Shown here in pieces: positions 17,592-27,033 of a DNA stretch of 64,000 nucleotides. The notes below the pieces were generated by a model. That model did not search any database. It saw only the letters and a list, made by a program, of their open reading frames with translations, and had not been told where the DNA came from. Source of the stretch: Hymenobacter cyanobacteriorum (GTDB lineage Bacteria > Bacteroidota > Bacteroidia > Cytophagales > Hymenobacteraceae); NCBI RefSeq assembly GCF_022631375.1, contig NZ_JALBGC010000003.1:682001-746000 (forward strand). Direction: 5' to 3'. Within the stretch, counting starts at the first letter, position 1, and each line of letters starts with the position of its first letter. A program made the translations under genes and the position numbers.

Positions 17592-18197
17592 TCAGTGCGA
17601 CTTCAAAGCAAACTTAATCAATTCCTCCACGCTCAGCTCCCCACCGTGCTTGTGCTGAATCTGGTCCAGCTGCTTCTCGGCGGCGGCCCGCGCAAAGCCG
17701 AGGGTCACCAGGGCCTGCAACGCTTCGGCGCGGCGCGTATTGTGCTGGCGGGCCAGCGGCACGGTATCCACGCCGGCTTTGGCCAGCAGCTCGTCTTTCC
17801 GCATCTTGTCTTTCAGCTCCAGAATCACGCGCTGGGCCGTTTTCGGCCCCACGCCCTTTATGGCCTGAATGGCGCGCACGTTCTCGTTCACAATGGCGTC
17901 GCGGATTTCACCCACGCTCATGCTGCTCACCATCACAATGCCCGTGCCCGGCCCGATGCCCGACACCGAAATCAGCTGCATAAACAGGGCCTTCTCGGCA
18001 GGGTCCAGAAAACCGTAGAGCGTCTGCCCGTCTTCCTTAATGTGCTGGTAGGTATAGATTTTAGTGGCCGCGCCCTCGGCCGGCAGCTTCGAGTAGGTGG
18101 CCAGCGAAATGCGGACTTCGTAGCCAATGCCGAGCATGTCGATAATGGCGAGGGTAGCGTCTTTGTAAGCGAGTTTACCGTCGAGGTAGGCAATCAT
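17592..18197 (-). CDS. ruvA: Holliday junction branch migration protein RuvA
   Basis: A 201-aa RuvA, standard length. The N-terminal OB domain (1-62, MIAYLDGKLAYKDAT) is followed by two helix-hairpin-helix motifs (LISVSGIGPGTG at ~75-86, AIKGVGPKTAQRVILELKDK at ~112-131) and a C-terminal UBA-like domain III (~150-201) that contacts RuvB. It binds four-way junctions as a tetramer and loads RuvB during recombinational repair. A TAGATTTG -7 box lies about 66 nt upstream, and ruvA may lead the transcript into sprA. ruvB is not in this window. Confidence 0.97.
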   Translation of the reverse strand: MIAYLDGKLAYKDATLAIIDMLGIGYEVRISLATYSKLPAEGAATKIYTYQHIKEDGQTLYGFLDPAEKALFMQLISVSGIGPGTGIVMVSSMSVGEIRDAIVNENVRAIQAIKGVGPKTAQRVILELKDKMRKDELLAKAGVDTVPLARQHNTRRAEALQALVTLGFARAAAEKQLDQIQHKHGGELSVEELIKFALKSH

Positions 18198-18262
18198 AGA
18201 GCAGGGAAAAGAGAGAAGCGAAAAGCTGCGAGGGTAACACCGTTTCGCAGGGTTTCATCTCC

Positions 18263-18270
18263 CAAATCTA
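18263..18270 (-). promoter_or_regulatory. Bacteroidota -7 promoter element (TAGATTTG)
   Basis: Minus-strand TAGATTTG matches TAnnTTTG, 66 nt before the ruvA ATG. It lies downstream of the palindrome at 18334-18428, so ruvA-sprA can be read from its own promoter separately from maeB. Confidence 0.5.
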
Positions 18271-18333
18271 CTGGCTTTTCAGGCAAATTTTTTGGGCGAA
18301 ATCGGGAAGGTTGTCATGGGCGGAATTAATAGG

Positions 18334-18428
18334 CATCTGTCATGCTGAACGCAGTGAAGCACCTTATCACGCCAGAACAAATCGTTTGGATGTGATAAGG
18401 TGCTTCACTGCGTTCAGCATGACAGATG
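18334..18428. repeat. Family A inverted repeat (perfect 37-nt arms)
   Basis: Arms 18334-18370 and 18392-18428 are perfect inverted copies of 37 nt with a 21-nt loop. The outer sequence TGTCATGCTGA is shared with other family A members. It lies between maeB and ruvA and could act as a transcript-end structure or as a recombination site. Confidence 0.9.
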
Positions 18429-18463
18429 AAACCTGACGGCCGGTTCGCAACCGGACCGGCCCG

Positions 18464-20734
18464 CTACAGCGCCTTGCCGCCCATCTGCGCATCGACCACC
18501 GCGATGGCGGCCATGTTCACAATGTCGCGCACGCTCGCGCCAAGCTGCAGGATGTGCACCGGCTTGCGCATGCCCATCAGCACCGGCCCGATTACCTCGG
18601 TGCCGCTGATTTCCTGCAACACCTTATAGGCGATGTTGCCCGACTCTACATTGGGGAAAATCAGGGTGTTAGCACCTTTTTCGGCCAGCGGTGAGAAGCC
18701 GTAGTGCTCTTGCAGCAGCTGCGGGCTCAGGGCCACATTGGCCTGCATCTCGCCGTCGATGAGCAGGTCGGGGAAGCGCGCCTTGGCCAGCTCGGTGGCG
18801 CGGCGGGTTTTCTCGGGCAGCGGCCCGGCGTTCGAGCCAAAGTTGGAGTAGCTGATAACCGCCACGCGCGGCACGGCATCGAAGAAGCGCACGGCCCGCG
18901 CCGTGAGGCCGATAATTTCAACCATTTCTTCGGCCGTGGGGTTGATGTTCACGGTAGTATCGGCGAAGAAGTACGGGCCCTTCTTGTGCTGGATGATGTA
19001 CATCGACGACACGCGCTTCACGCCATCCTCGGTGCCGATAACCTGCAGCGACGGGATGATGCTCTTGCCGTAGTCCTTGGTGAGGCCGGTGATGCAGGCG
19101 TCGGCCTCGCCGGTTTCCACCATCATGGCGGCGTAGTAGTTGCGCTCGCGCATCAGGCGGCGGCCTTCGTAGAGCGTCATGCCGCGGCGCTGGCGCTTCT
19201 CGTACAGCAGCTTGGCATAGTCGTCGCGCTTGGCGTCCTGCTTCAGGATGTTGATGATTTCGCAGCCTTCGAGGTCGAGGCTGTTTTCGCGGGCAATGGT
19301 TTCGATTTTTTCCTGCGGCCCCAGCAAAATAGGCGTGCAGATGCCCTCGTCCTGCAGAATCTGGGCGGCTTTGAGAATCTTGTAGTTGTCGGCCTCGGCA
19401 AACACCACGCGCTTGGGGTTGGCGCGAGCTGCCGAAGTGAGGCGGTTCATCAGCTTCTGGTTCACGCCGAGGCGGGCGCGGAGCTGGTCTTCATAAGCCG
19501 TCCAGTCTTCGATGGGCAGGCGGGCCACGCCGCTTTCCATCGCGGCCTTGGCCACGGCCGGGCTGATGCTGGTAATCAGGCGCGGGTCGAGCGGTTTCGG
19601 AATCAGATAATTACGACCAAAGGCCAGTGTGTTGTCGCCGTAGGCTTTGTTCACCATCTCGGGCACCGGCTCCTTGCTGAGCTCGGCCAGCGCGTGCACG
19701 GCGGCCAGCTTCATGGCCTCGTTGATTTCGGTGGCGCGCACATCCAGCGCGCCCCGGAAAATGTAGGGGAAGCCCAGCACGTTGTTCACCTGGTTGGGGT
19801 GGTCGGAGCGGCCGGTGGCCATCACGAGGTCGTCGCGGGTGGCCATGGCCAGCTGGTAGCTCACCTCGGGGTCGGGGTTGGCCAGGGCGAATACGATGGG
19901 GTTGTCGGCCATCAGCAGCAGCAGACCGGCCGGCAGCACATTGGCCGCCGACAGCCCCAGGAATACGTCGGCCCCGGTCATGGCTTCTTCCAGCGTGGTT
20001 ACGGTGCGGCTGGTGGCAAACTGCATCTGGATGGGGGCCAAATCGGTGCGGCCAGCGTTGATAACGCCGTCCTTATCGAACACCACCACGTTGTCGCGGT
20101 TCAGGCCCAGGGCCAGGTACAGGCGCAGGCACGACACGGCCGCGGCCCCCGCCCCGCTCACCACGAGCTTCACCTCGTCAATCTTCTTGCCCACGATTTC
20201 GAGCGCGTTCAGTAGCGCGGCCGAGGTGATGATGGCCGTGCCGTGCTGGTCGTCGTGCATCAGCGGGATGTTCATCTTCTCGCGCAGCTCCGTTTCGATG
20301 CGGAAGCATTCGGGCGCCTTGATGTCTTCCAGGTTGATGCCGCCAAACGTGGGCTCCAGCGACTTCACGATGCGGATAAACTCGTCGGGGTCGGTGGCAT
20401 CAATCTCAATATCGAAGCAGTCGATGCCCGCAAACTTCTTGAACAGCACGCCCTTGCCTTCCATCACCGGCTTGCTGGCGGCGGGGCCGATGTTGCCCAG
20501 GCCCAGCACCGCCGTGCCGTTCGAAATCACGGCCACCAGGTTGCCCTTGGCGGTGTACTTATACACGTCGTCGGGGTTTTCGGCAATGGCCTTGCAGGGC
20601 TCGGCCACGCCCGGCGAGTAAGCCAGCGCGAGGTCGAGCTGGGTGCTCATGGGCTTGGTGGGCACCACTTCGAGCTTGCCGGCGGGCTCCTGCGAGTGGT
20701 AATTGAGGGCGTCTTGCTTGTTTACTTTCAGCAT
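18464..20734 (-). CDS. maeB: NADP-dependent malic enzyme with phosphotransacetylase-like domain
   Basis: A 756-aa MaeB-type malic enzyme that decarboxylates malate to pyruvate with NADP+. The malic N-terminal domain carries the catalytic Tyr (LALAYSPGVAEPC, Y39). The Rossmann domain has SGAGAAAV at 193-200. The C-terminal ~320 residues (from about 437, KRVVFAEADNYKILKAAQIL) are a phosphotransacetylase-like domain that in MaeB proteins is regulatory rather than catalytic. The ATG at 20734 (MLKVNKQDAL) is chosen over 20803 because conservation starts there. It is the first of the minus-strand series leading to ruvA and sprA. Confidence 0.95.
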   Translation of the reverse strand: MLKVNKQDALNYHSQEPAGKLEVVPTKPMSTQLDLALAYSPGVAEPCKAIAENPDDVYKYTAKGNLVAVISNGTAVLGLGNIGPAASKPVMEGKGVLFKKFAGIDCFDIEIDATDPDEFIRIVKSLEPTFGGINLEDIKAPECFRIETELREKMNIPLMHDDQHGTAIITSAALLNALEIVGKKIDEVKLVVSGAGAAAVSCLRLYLALGLNRDNVVVFDKDGVINAGRTDLAPIQMQFATSRTVTTLEEAMTGADVFLGLSAANVLPAGLLLLMADNPIVFALANPDPEVSYQLAMATRDDLVMATGRSDHPNQVNNVLGFPYIFRGALDVRATEINEAMKLAAVHALAELSKEPVPEMVNKAYGDNTLAFGRNYLIPKPLDPRLITSISPAVAKAAMESGVARLPIEDWTAYEDQLRARLGVNQKLMNRLTSAARANPKRVVFAEADNYKILKAAQILQDEGICTPILLGPQEKIETIARENSLDLEGCEIINILKQDAKRDDYAKLLYEKRQRRGMTLYEGRRLMRERNYYAAMMVETGEADACITGLTKDYGKSIIPSLQVIGTEDGVKRVSSMYIIQHKKGPYFFADTTVNINPTAEEMVEIIGLTARAVRFFDAVPRVAVISYSNFGSNAGPLPEKTRRATELAKARFPDLLIDGEMQANVALSPQLLQEHYGFSPLAEKGANTLIFPNVESGNIAYKVLQEISGTEVIGPVLMGMRKPVHILQLGASVRDIVNMAAIAVVDAQMGGKAL

Positions 20735-20756
20735 CGGGAATTCTTCGGAAATGGCA

Positions 20757-20782
20757 ACGGCCGCGCAAGGCAGCGCGGCCGT
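20757..20782 (-). terminator. GC-rich stem-loop downstream of the lytic transglycosylase gene
   Basis: Perfect 10-bp stem (20757-20766 with 20773-20782) and a 6-nt loop in the 121-bp gap before maeB. On the minus strand there is only a weak T-rich stretch after it, so it may be a pause or attenuation hairpin in the maeB leader rather than a full terminator. Confidence 0.4.
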
Positions 20783-20855
20783 GGTGGGCGAAATTAGCGC
20801 CAAATGCGCGGCAATGCCGCGTTTATTTCTGGCAAGCGGCTCTGAATGGAAGCGA

Positions 20856-23126
20856 TTAGCCCTGCGGGACCAGCAGCTTCTGGCCCAGCTTCACCTCGTC
20901 CGATTTCAGGTGATTGAGCTCGCGCAGCACCTGCACGCTCACATTAAAGCGCTGCGAAATGTTGAACAACGTGTCGCCCTGTTGCACGCGGTGCACCTGC
21001 GGCGCGGCAGTCAATTGGGCATGGCGGCCAGTGTTAGCAGCCACCGTTGCTTTCGGTTCAGCGGCCCGCGCTACGGCCGTTTCGCGGCGCTGCTTTTTAG
21101 CCGAAGCAGGCGATACATCAGCATCTTCAGCCGCCGGTGCCTGGAAAACCAGTCGCTGCCCGGGCACCACGGTTTCCGATTCCAACTTGTTCCAGGTCAC
21201 TAGCTGGGCCACGCTCAGGCCACGCTCGCGGGCCAGCTTGGTGAGGTAATCGCCCCGCCGCACGGTGTACACACCTTCGGTCGATTTCAGGGCGGGCGTT
21301 TCATCAGCCACCGCGGCAACTTGCGTGGCGGCAGCTTCGCGGGTTTCGTTCAGCTTGGGCTCAGCAATCCGCGTTTTGGCGGCGCTGTTTTCAGAAGCAG
21401 CCAGCGCGGCGGCCTGGGCGCGCACCTCGGCTTTAGCAGCATCACGCGCTTCGGCCTTGGCCGTTTCGCGGGCCAGCTGGCGGGCAGCGGCACGGGCCTG
21501 GGCCTCAGCCGCCGCCTGCTGAATGGCTTGGCGCTGGCGAATGGCCACGAGGCGCAGTTCCTGCTGCTTTTCCTGACGCATCAGCTCCTGCAGGCGGGCG
21601 GCTTCGCGGGCGTTGGCGTTGGCCTGCTCGCGGCGGGCCAGGGCTTCCTCGTCCACCACCGGCGCGGCCGTGGCGGCCACCAATACCACCGTTTCAGGTA
21701 CCGGCACGGCTTCGCGCACCGGGTTGCGCGGGGCGGCGGTGGCGGGCAGCGGCACAAATACCAGCAGCTCGCGGCCGGGTTTCAAAGGGCGGTTTTTGGG
21801 CAGTTCGTTCCAGCGGCGCAGCTGGCTGGGGCTCACATCGAACCGCTCGGCCAAGCTGGCCACGGTTTCGCCCCGGCGCACCTTATACGACACTCGGCGG
21901 AAGCGCGGAGCGTTGGTTTCGGTGGTGGCGCGGGGGCCGGCAGTGGCAGCCAGCAGCGAGCGGCTGGGCCAGGGCTCCACGCCTTCGAGGCGGGGCGGCA
22001 GGAAGCCGAGCGGGCGCGGCAGCTCGGCGGCGGGCTCGCAGTAGGCCAGCAGGGTGGCGCGGTCCACGTCGCCAAGGTGCTCGGCCGCCGCGGCCGGGAA
22101 GCGCACCACGTAGGGCCGGTAGCCGGCCGGCAGCGCGGCGCGGCGCAGTTCGGGGTTGAAGCGGGTGAGGTAAAGCGAATCGGTATAGCCGCAGGCCCGG
22201 CTCAGGCGGCGCAGGTCGAAGGCGTGGCCGCGCAGGTTCATCGTGTCCATGGCCTCGGCGTACTGGTAGCGCAGCGTGGGCGTGCGCAGGCCGTGGGCCT
22301 CGGCGTACTTCATGCTGTACATGATGGCCGTGAAGGTGGGCACGTAGTTGCGCGTTTCGGCCGGCATGTGCGGGTACAGGTCCCAGAAGGTTTTTTTGCC
22401 GGTGCGGCGCATCACGCGCTGCACGCTGCCCGCGCCCCAGTTGTAGGCCGCCAGCACCAGTTCCCAGTCGTGAAACACGCCGTACAAATAGCGCAGGTGC
22501 TTGCAGGCGGCTTCGGTGGCCTTTTCGGGGGCCATGCGCTCGTCAATCCATTCGTCACGCTTCAGGCGCAGGTCGCCGGCGGTGGGGCCCATGAACTGCC
22601 ACAGGCCGGTGGCCCCCACCGGCGACTTGGCCGTCGGAATCAGGGCCGACTCTACCACGGCCAGGTACTTGAGGTCGGTAGGCAGGTTGTACTGCGCCAG
22701 GTATTTCTCGAACAGCGGAAAGTAGAGGTTCTCACGCTCCAGCACGCGCTGCAAATAGCTGCGGTTGCGGGCCGTGAACAAGGTCACGTAGGCCATCACC
22801 GAGTTGTTGAACTGATGCGGGGCCTCGGTTTCGAAGCAGCCCACGCGGTCGCACACCAGGTCGCGCATCGTGGGCGGGGTGCGCAGCCACTCCAGCCGGG
22901 CCGAGTCGATGCTGGGCACCGGCACGGCTACCAGCGAGTCGGGCTGCAGTTCGAGGCGCACCCGCACGGTATCGCCCAGCAGGGCGGGCAGGGCCTGGGT
23001 GGTGGTGTCGGGGCGCGGGGCTTGCTGAGCCTGGGCGCGAGCCACGGGTAGCAGGCCCGGCAGGGCCAGGGCCAGCCACAGCGCCCGGCCACGCAATGCT
23101 TTTACTTGCTTAATCCCTTGCTTCAT
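20856..23126 (-). CDS. Membrane-bound lytic murein transglycosylase with three LysM domains (MltD-like)
   Basis: A 756-aa exported cell-wall enzyme. The signal peptide is at 1-33. The SLT domain at ~125-260 has the catalytic Glu159 in VVESALIP and the GATGLWQFM and AAYNWGAGSV motifs, predicting cleavage of the MurNAc-GlcNAc bond with anhydro product. Three peptidoglycan-binding LysM domains follow: VRRGETVASLAERF, VRRGDYLTKLARERG and VQQGDTLFNISQRF, the last at the extreme C terminus. Between the first and second LysM lies about 120 residues of Ala/Glu/Arg/Gln-rich sequence, probably a long charged helix acting as a spacer. The start at 23126 (MKQGIKQVKAL) is chosen for the signal peptide. 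Confidence 0.92.
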   Translation of the reverse strand: MKQGIKQVKALRGRALWLALALPGLLPVARAQAQQAPRPDTTTQALPALLGDTVRVRLELQPDSLVAVPVPSIDSARLEWLRTPPTMRDLVCDRVGCFETEAPHQFNNSVMAYVTLFTARNRSYLQRVLERENLYFPLFEKYLAQYNLPTDLKYLAVVESALIPTAKSPVGATGLWQFMGPTAGDLRLKRDEWIDERMAPEKATEAACKHLRYLYGVFHDWELVLAAYNWGAGSVQRVMRRTGKKTFWDLYPHMPAETRNYVPTFTAIMYSMKYAEAHGLRTPTLRYQYAEAMDTMNLRGHAFDLRRLSRACGYTDSLYLTRFNPELRRAALPAGYRPYVVRFPAAAAEHLGDVDRATLLAYCEPAAELPRPLGFLPPRLEGVEPWPSRSLLAATAGPRATTETNAPRFRRVSYKVRRGETVASLAERFDVSPSQLRRWNELPKNRPLKPGRELLVFVPLPATAAPRNPVREAVPVPETVVLVAATAAPVVDEEALARREQANANAREAARLQELMRQEKQQELRLVAIRQRQAIQQAAAEAQARAAARQLARETAKAEARDAAKAEVRAQAAALAASENSAAKTRIAEPKLNETREAAATQVAAVADETPALKSTEGVYTVRRGDYLTKLARERGLSVAQLVTWNKLESETVVPGQRLVFQAPAAEDADVSPASAKKQRRETAVARAAEPKATVAANTGRHAQLTAAPQVHRVQQGDTLFNISQRFNVSVQVLRELNHLKSDEVKLGQKLLVPQG

Positions 23127-23297
23127 AGCACTAAGGTAGGCGATGGATAAAGAACTTGTAGAGATGCGAGTACGCATTTTTTCCGAAAACGTGACGCTCA
23201 GTGTTTTTCTTTTATCGGGCCAGGCCCCGCGCACCGCCCCTGCCGCCGGCCGGCCCCGGCCCGTCAGCACGCCATCCAACCCTTTTCTGCTCAACGC

Positions 23298-23332
23298 AAA
23301 AAGCCCGCAACACGAGGTGCTGCAGGCTTTTT
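23298..23332 (-). terminator. Rho-independent terminator of the 41-aa protein gene
   Basis: A stem of AAAAAGCC with GGCTTTTT on the outside and a near-complementary GCAACAC/GTGCTGC inside. On the minus strand a T run follows. It starts 18 bp past the stop at 23350, which supports a real short transcript there. Confidence 0.7.
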
Positions 23333-23349
23333 GGAAGCTTCGGGCGAAG

Positions 23350-23475
23350 CTATTTTTTCTGCGTCTTCACGGTCTTGCCCGAGGGCTTGTCCTTGATTTC
23401 GGTTTCGTTTTTTTTCTCATCGCGCTTGGTGGCGGGGTCGGTGTGTTTCGGGGTGCTTACGGGCGTGTTAGCCAT
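23350..23475 (-). CDS. Small lysine-rich protein (41 aa), function unknown
   Basis: A short open frame encodes 41 residues beginning MANTPVSTPKHTDPATKRDE and ending GKTVKTQKK. It is very hydrophilic, with 10 Lys, no Cys, no hydrophobic segment and a predicted disordered character. A terminator is placed directly downstream and no other frame explains the stretch. No family is recognised. A canonical ribosome site is missing, as is common in Bacteroidota. It could be a nucleoid- or RNA-associated basic peptide, but that is only composition. Confidence 0.55.
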   Translation of the reverse strand: MANTPVSTPKHTDPATKRDEKKNETEIKDKPSGKTVKTQKK

Positions 23476-23547
23476 GATGAAGAGGAGCAACTGGTGAAAG
23501 AATAACCGGCATACGGCTACCCGCCACCAATGGCCACCGCCCGGCCG

Positions 23548-24738
23548 TTATTTCTTGTAGGCCACGCGGTAAATAACACCGTTGTCGTCGTCGCTCATCA
23601 GCAGCGCGCCATCAACGGCCTGAATGAGCCCGCAGGGCCGGCCAAACTCCGACTTGTCGTTTTCCACCAGAAAGCCGGTGATGAAATCCTCGAACTTCTC
23701 CGGCTTGCCCTGCGCATCAAAATGCACGCGCACCAGCTTGTAGCCCGAGGGCTGGGCCCGGTTCCAGGAGCCGTGCATGGTCACGAAGGCATCGTTTTTA
23801 TACGCGGCCGGAAACTGGCTGCCTTTGTTGAAAACCAGCCCCAGCGGGGCCGAATGAGCCTTGTAGACCAGCAGTGGCCGCTGGTTTTTGGCATCGAATT
23901 GCTCGTAGGTTTCGCCGGTTTTGGGCTTGTTGGCGGGGTAGTGCTTGCCATCGGCAATGATGGATGGCCAGCCGTAGCCGGCGCCCTGCTTTATCTGGTT
24001 CAGCTCCTCCATCTGGTCCTCATCGCCGAGCCAGTCGATGCCGTGGTCCATGCCAAAGAGTTGGCCCGTGGCCGGGTGCCAGTCGAAGCCGATGGTGTTG
24101 CGCAGGCCCCTGGCATAGATGCTGCGGCCTGAGCCGTCGGTTTTCAGCACCAGCAGGGTGGCGTTTTCGGGGTTGTCCTCGTCGCAGGCGTTGCAGGTGC
24201 TGCCCACCGAGAGGTAGAGCTGACCATCAGGGCCGAAGCGCAGGGTGCGGTTGGCGTGCTGGCCGGCGTCGGGCAGGTCTTTGTAGAGGATGCGGGGCTC
24301 GCTCAGGCCACCGTCGGGCAGCACGTCGGCCACGTACACTTCCCGAATGGCGCTGAGGTACATCTTGCCATCTTTCAGCGCTAGGCCGTGCAAATGTGGT
24401 TTCTGGGCCACCTGGCGCACTATTTCGGCTTTGCCGTCCTTGTTGGCATCACGCAGCAGGGTGATGGTGCCTTTCACGCGGTTGCTCACGTAGAGGTCGC
24501 CGTTGGGGGCCTGGGTTAGCATGCGGGGCATATCCAAGCCCTCGGCATACTTGGTGATGGTGAAGCCGGCGGGCACTTTCAGGGCGGCCACGCGGGCGTC
24601 GGTGGCGGGCAGCTTGTTGGGCAGGTAGATGTTGCCCGTCATCTTGAAAGGCGTAGCGGCCGGTGGCACGTTTTGGGCGGCGGCGGGCAGGGTAGCAAGT
24701 AGTGTGGCAGCGAGGGCAGCGTGTCGAATACAGGACAT
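23548..24738 (-). CDS. Sorbosone dehydrogenase-like PQQ sugar dehydrogenase family protein
   Basis: A 396-aa exported beta-propeller protein. After a signal peptide (MSCIRHAALAATLLATLPAAAQ) come the propeller repeats: PRMLTQAPNGDLYVSN, HLHGLALKDGKMYLS, NRTLRFGPDGQLYLSVGSTC, GLRNTIGFDWHP, FGMDHGIDWLGDE, and a closing SDDDNGVIYRVAY. These match soluble aldose/sorbosone dehydrogenase-like proteins that use PQQ in the periplasm. The true substrate is not predictable, since many family members are uncharacterised. The CNACDEDNPEN stretch may bind metal, which is inference. The ATG at 24738 is chosen for the signal peptide. Confidence 0.88.
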   Translation of the reverse strand: MSCIRHAALAATLLATLPAAAQNVPPAATPFKMTGNIYLPNKLPATDARVAALKVPAGFTITKYAEGLDMPRMLTQAPNGDLYVSNRVKGTITLLRDANKDGKAEIVRQVAQKPHLHGLALKDGKMYLSAIREVYVADVLPDGGLSEPRILYKDLPDAGQHANRTLRFGPDGQLYLSVGSTCNACDEDNPENATLLVLKTDGSGRSIYARGLRNTIGFDWHPATGQLFGMDHGIDWLGDEDQMEELNQIKQGAGYGWPSIIADGKHYPANKPKTGETYEQFDAKNQRPLLVYKAHSAPLGLVFNKGSQFPAAYKNDAFVTMHGSWNRAQPSGYKLVRVHFDAQGKPEKFEDFITGFLVENDKSEFGRPCGLIQAVDGALLMSDDDNGVIYRVAYKK

Positions 24739-24894
24739 AGACGTTGATAAGGCGTTTGGCCTCTTCAACTTCCATTTTCGGCTTGGGGTTGCGTGGCACA
24801 AGTCCCGCGAAATAATATTTAGACTCCCACTCGAAAACTGTTTCAAGAGTACATCCGCGGCGCGAAATAATATTTCACGCCCACGACCGCGCCG

Positions 24895-27018
24895 CTACCC
24901 CACGCCCACCATGCGCCGGATGCCCAGCTTCTTCATGCGCGCTTCCAGCGTTTTCGGGTTGATGTCCAGCAGCAAAGCGGCGCCCTGCGCCCCGCTCACG
25001 CGGCCGCCCGTTTGCTGCAGGGCGGCCAGAATGTGGTCCCGTTCCTGCTCCTTCAGCGTCTTGATGGTCATCGCGACCTGGGCCGCAGGCGCGGCGGCCA
25101 GCAGCGGGGCCCCGGCAAAGCCCGCGAACTCCAAAAATGGCCCCTGGCTCACGATGATGGCCTGCTCCAGCACGTGCTCCAGCTCGCGGATATTGCCGGG
25201 CCAGCTGTAGGCCTGCAGCGCCGCCAAATCCGTTGGCCGCACCTGCCGGATGGGCTTGCCCAAGCGCTTGCTCAGGCGCTGGATAAAGTGGCGCAGCAAC
25301 GGCTCAATGTCCTCGCGGCGCTCACGCAGTGGGGCCAGCTCGATGGGAAACACGTTGAGGCGGTAGTATAAATCGGCGCGGAAACGGCCGGCGGCTACTT
25401 CGTCGGCCAGCACGCGGTTGGTGGCGGCAATCACGCGGGCATCGGAGTGCAGCACTTTGGTGCCCCCCAGTCGCTCAAACTCCCGTTCCTGCAACACGCG
25501 CAGCAGCTTGGCCTGCAAATCGAGCGGAAGCTCCCCTATCTCATCGAGGAAAATACTGCCGCCGTTAGCCAGCTCAAACTTGCCGATGCGTCGCTCCACC
25601 GCGCCGGTAAAGGCACCTTTTTCGTGGCCAAACAATTCGCTTTCAATCAACTGCGCCGGCAAAGCGGCGCAGTTGAGCTTGATGAGGGCGCGGGCGCGGC
25701 GCGGCGAAGCATTGTGTAGCTCGCGGGCCACCAACTCCTTACCGGTACCGGTTTCGCCCGAAATCAGCACCGTGGTATCCGTCGGGGCCACCAGGCTGAT
25801 GCGGCGCTCGACCAGCTGCAGGGCCGGGCTGCTGCCGATGAAGGTGCCCGAATCGGCCCCGAACCGGGCCGAAGTGTTGATTTCGCCCACCAGATAGGTG
25901 CGCTCCTCTTCTACCTGGGCCTTCAGCTCTTCAATCTGCTCGAAGGCGAAGAGATTTTCCAGCGCCAGCGCAATCTGAGGCGCGAGCGATACCACCGTGG
26001 CCAGGTCTTCGGGCCGGAAGGCTGTGGGGTTGGGCGAGGCCAGCATGAGCACGGCCGCGCCGTCGGGCCGCTGCCAGATGGGCACAATGAGCATAGCCCG
26101 CGTGCCGTATTCCTCATACACGTGCCGTAGCAGCGGGTAGCGCTGGGCCTGCGCCCGAAAATCATCGGCGGCAAAAAGCCCGGGATTCTGCAGCAACTCA
26201 TTCAGCTGCTGATACATGGCCGAGGTATCGAGCTGGTTCAGGCCATGCTGGCGGTTGGGGTCGAGGGCCAGCAGCGGGGCATCCGGACTTTCGGCGGAGC
26301 GCGCAAATTCGGCAAATCCCTCAAACGGCTCCTGCCGGCCGGCCCGCTGCACCCGCAGCCCGAAGTAATCGAACCGCACGACCTGGCTCAGGGCCTCGGC
26401 CACGGCCCGGAACAGCGGTTCGCGCTGCTTGATGCTAAGCAGGGCATTGGTGATGTTGAGCTGCAGCGTGCGCTCCTGCTCGCGGCGGGCTACTTCCTCG
26501 AAGGCCAGCGTATTGGCTACCGCAATGGCTATCAGAGAGCCGATTTTTTCCAGCAGCTTTTCGTCGGCGGCCGTGAAGTGGGGCGTGCGGCGCGAGGCCA
26601 GCGTCATGAACCCGGTGAGGCGGCCGGCGATGTGCAGCGGCACGGCCGTGAGGTGGGTAATGCCGAGGTGCGTCATCTTTTTATACGCCGCATACTCCGG
26701 ATAGTCAGCCAGATACTGCTGGGGCGTAAACTGCTGCACGCGCGGGTCGGCTACGAGCTTTTCGATGGGCGAGCCGGCGATGGGGGAGAAATAATCGGCC
26801 CCCGGCGGTAAGGGCGGCGCTTCGTCCACGCCATAATAGTCGCGCAGAAACAGGCGCTTCTGCTGCACCTCTTCATCGAAGACATTGATGCCGATAAGGT
26901 CGAACGGAAAAATCAGCCGCAGCTTGGTCGTCACCACCTTGAATAGCGAATCCTTGTCGCGGATGGTGGCGATGGCCTCGTTAAGGTGGAGCAGAAGGGT
27001 TTCGTCGTTGGTAGGCAC
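24895..27018 (-). CDS. Sigma-54-dependent transcriptional activator with two GAF domains
   Basis: A 707-aa bacterial enhancer-binding protein. Two GAF sensor domains (~20-175 and ~195-360) precede the AAA+ domain, which has Walker A GETGTGKE (421-428), the sigma-54-contacting GAFTGA loop (468-473) and Walker B IFLDEIGE (489-496). A Fis-type HTH ends the protein (~665-703). No receiver domain is present, so control is by ligand binding to GAF rather than phosphorylation. The only start that fits is GTG at 27018. It is divergent from the tolC-usp-emrA-emrB cluster and a palindrome occupies the shared region, so it likely controls that cluster, itself, or both. The effector is unknown. Confidence 0.93.
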   Translation of the reverse strand: MPTNDETLLLHLNEAIATIRDKDSLFKVVTTKLRLIFPFDLIGINVFDEEVQQKRLFLRDYYGVDEAPPLPPGADYFSPIAGSPIEKLVADPRVQQFTPQQYLADYPEYAAYKKMTHLGITHLTAVPLHIAGRLTGFMTLASRRTPHFTAADEKLLEKIGSLIAIAVANTLAFEEVARREQERTLQLNITNALLSIKQREPLFRAVAEALSQVVRFDYFGLRVQRAGRQEPFEGFAEFARSAESPDAPLLALDPNRQHGLNQLDTSAMYQQLNELLQNPGLFAADDFRAQAQRYPLLRHVYEEYGTRAMLIVPIWQRPDGAAVLMLASPNPTAFRPEDLATVVSLAPQIALALENLFAFEQIEELKAQVEEERTYLVGEINTSARFGADSGTFIGSSPALQLVERRISLVAPTDTTVLISGETGTGKELVARELHNASPRRARALIKLNCAALPAQLIESELFGHEKGAFTGAVERRIGKFELANGGSIFLDEIGELPLDLQAKLLRVLQEREFERLGGTKVLHSDARVIAATNRVLADEVAAGRFRADLYYRLNVFPIELAPLRERREDIEPLLRHFIQRLSKRLGKPIRQVRPTDLAALQAYSWPGNIRELEHVLEQAIIVSQGPFLEFAGFAGAPLLAAAPAAQVAMTIKTLKEQERDHILAALQQTGGRVSGAQGAALLLDINPKTLEARMKKLGIRRMVGVG

Positions 27019-27033
27019 CAGCTTATTCTGTTT

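Noticed and set aside
13159-17658. A very long open frame (about 1500 codons) on the plus strand opposite sprA
   Set aside because: It is dominated by Val, His, Ala, Gly and Gln, has no recognisable domain, and is explained by the high third-position GC of sprA. The sprA frame has clear family features.
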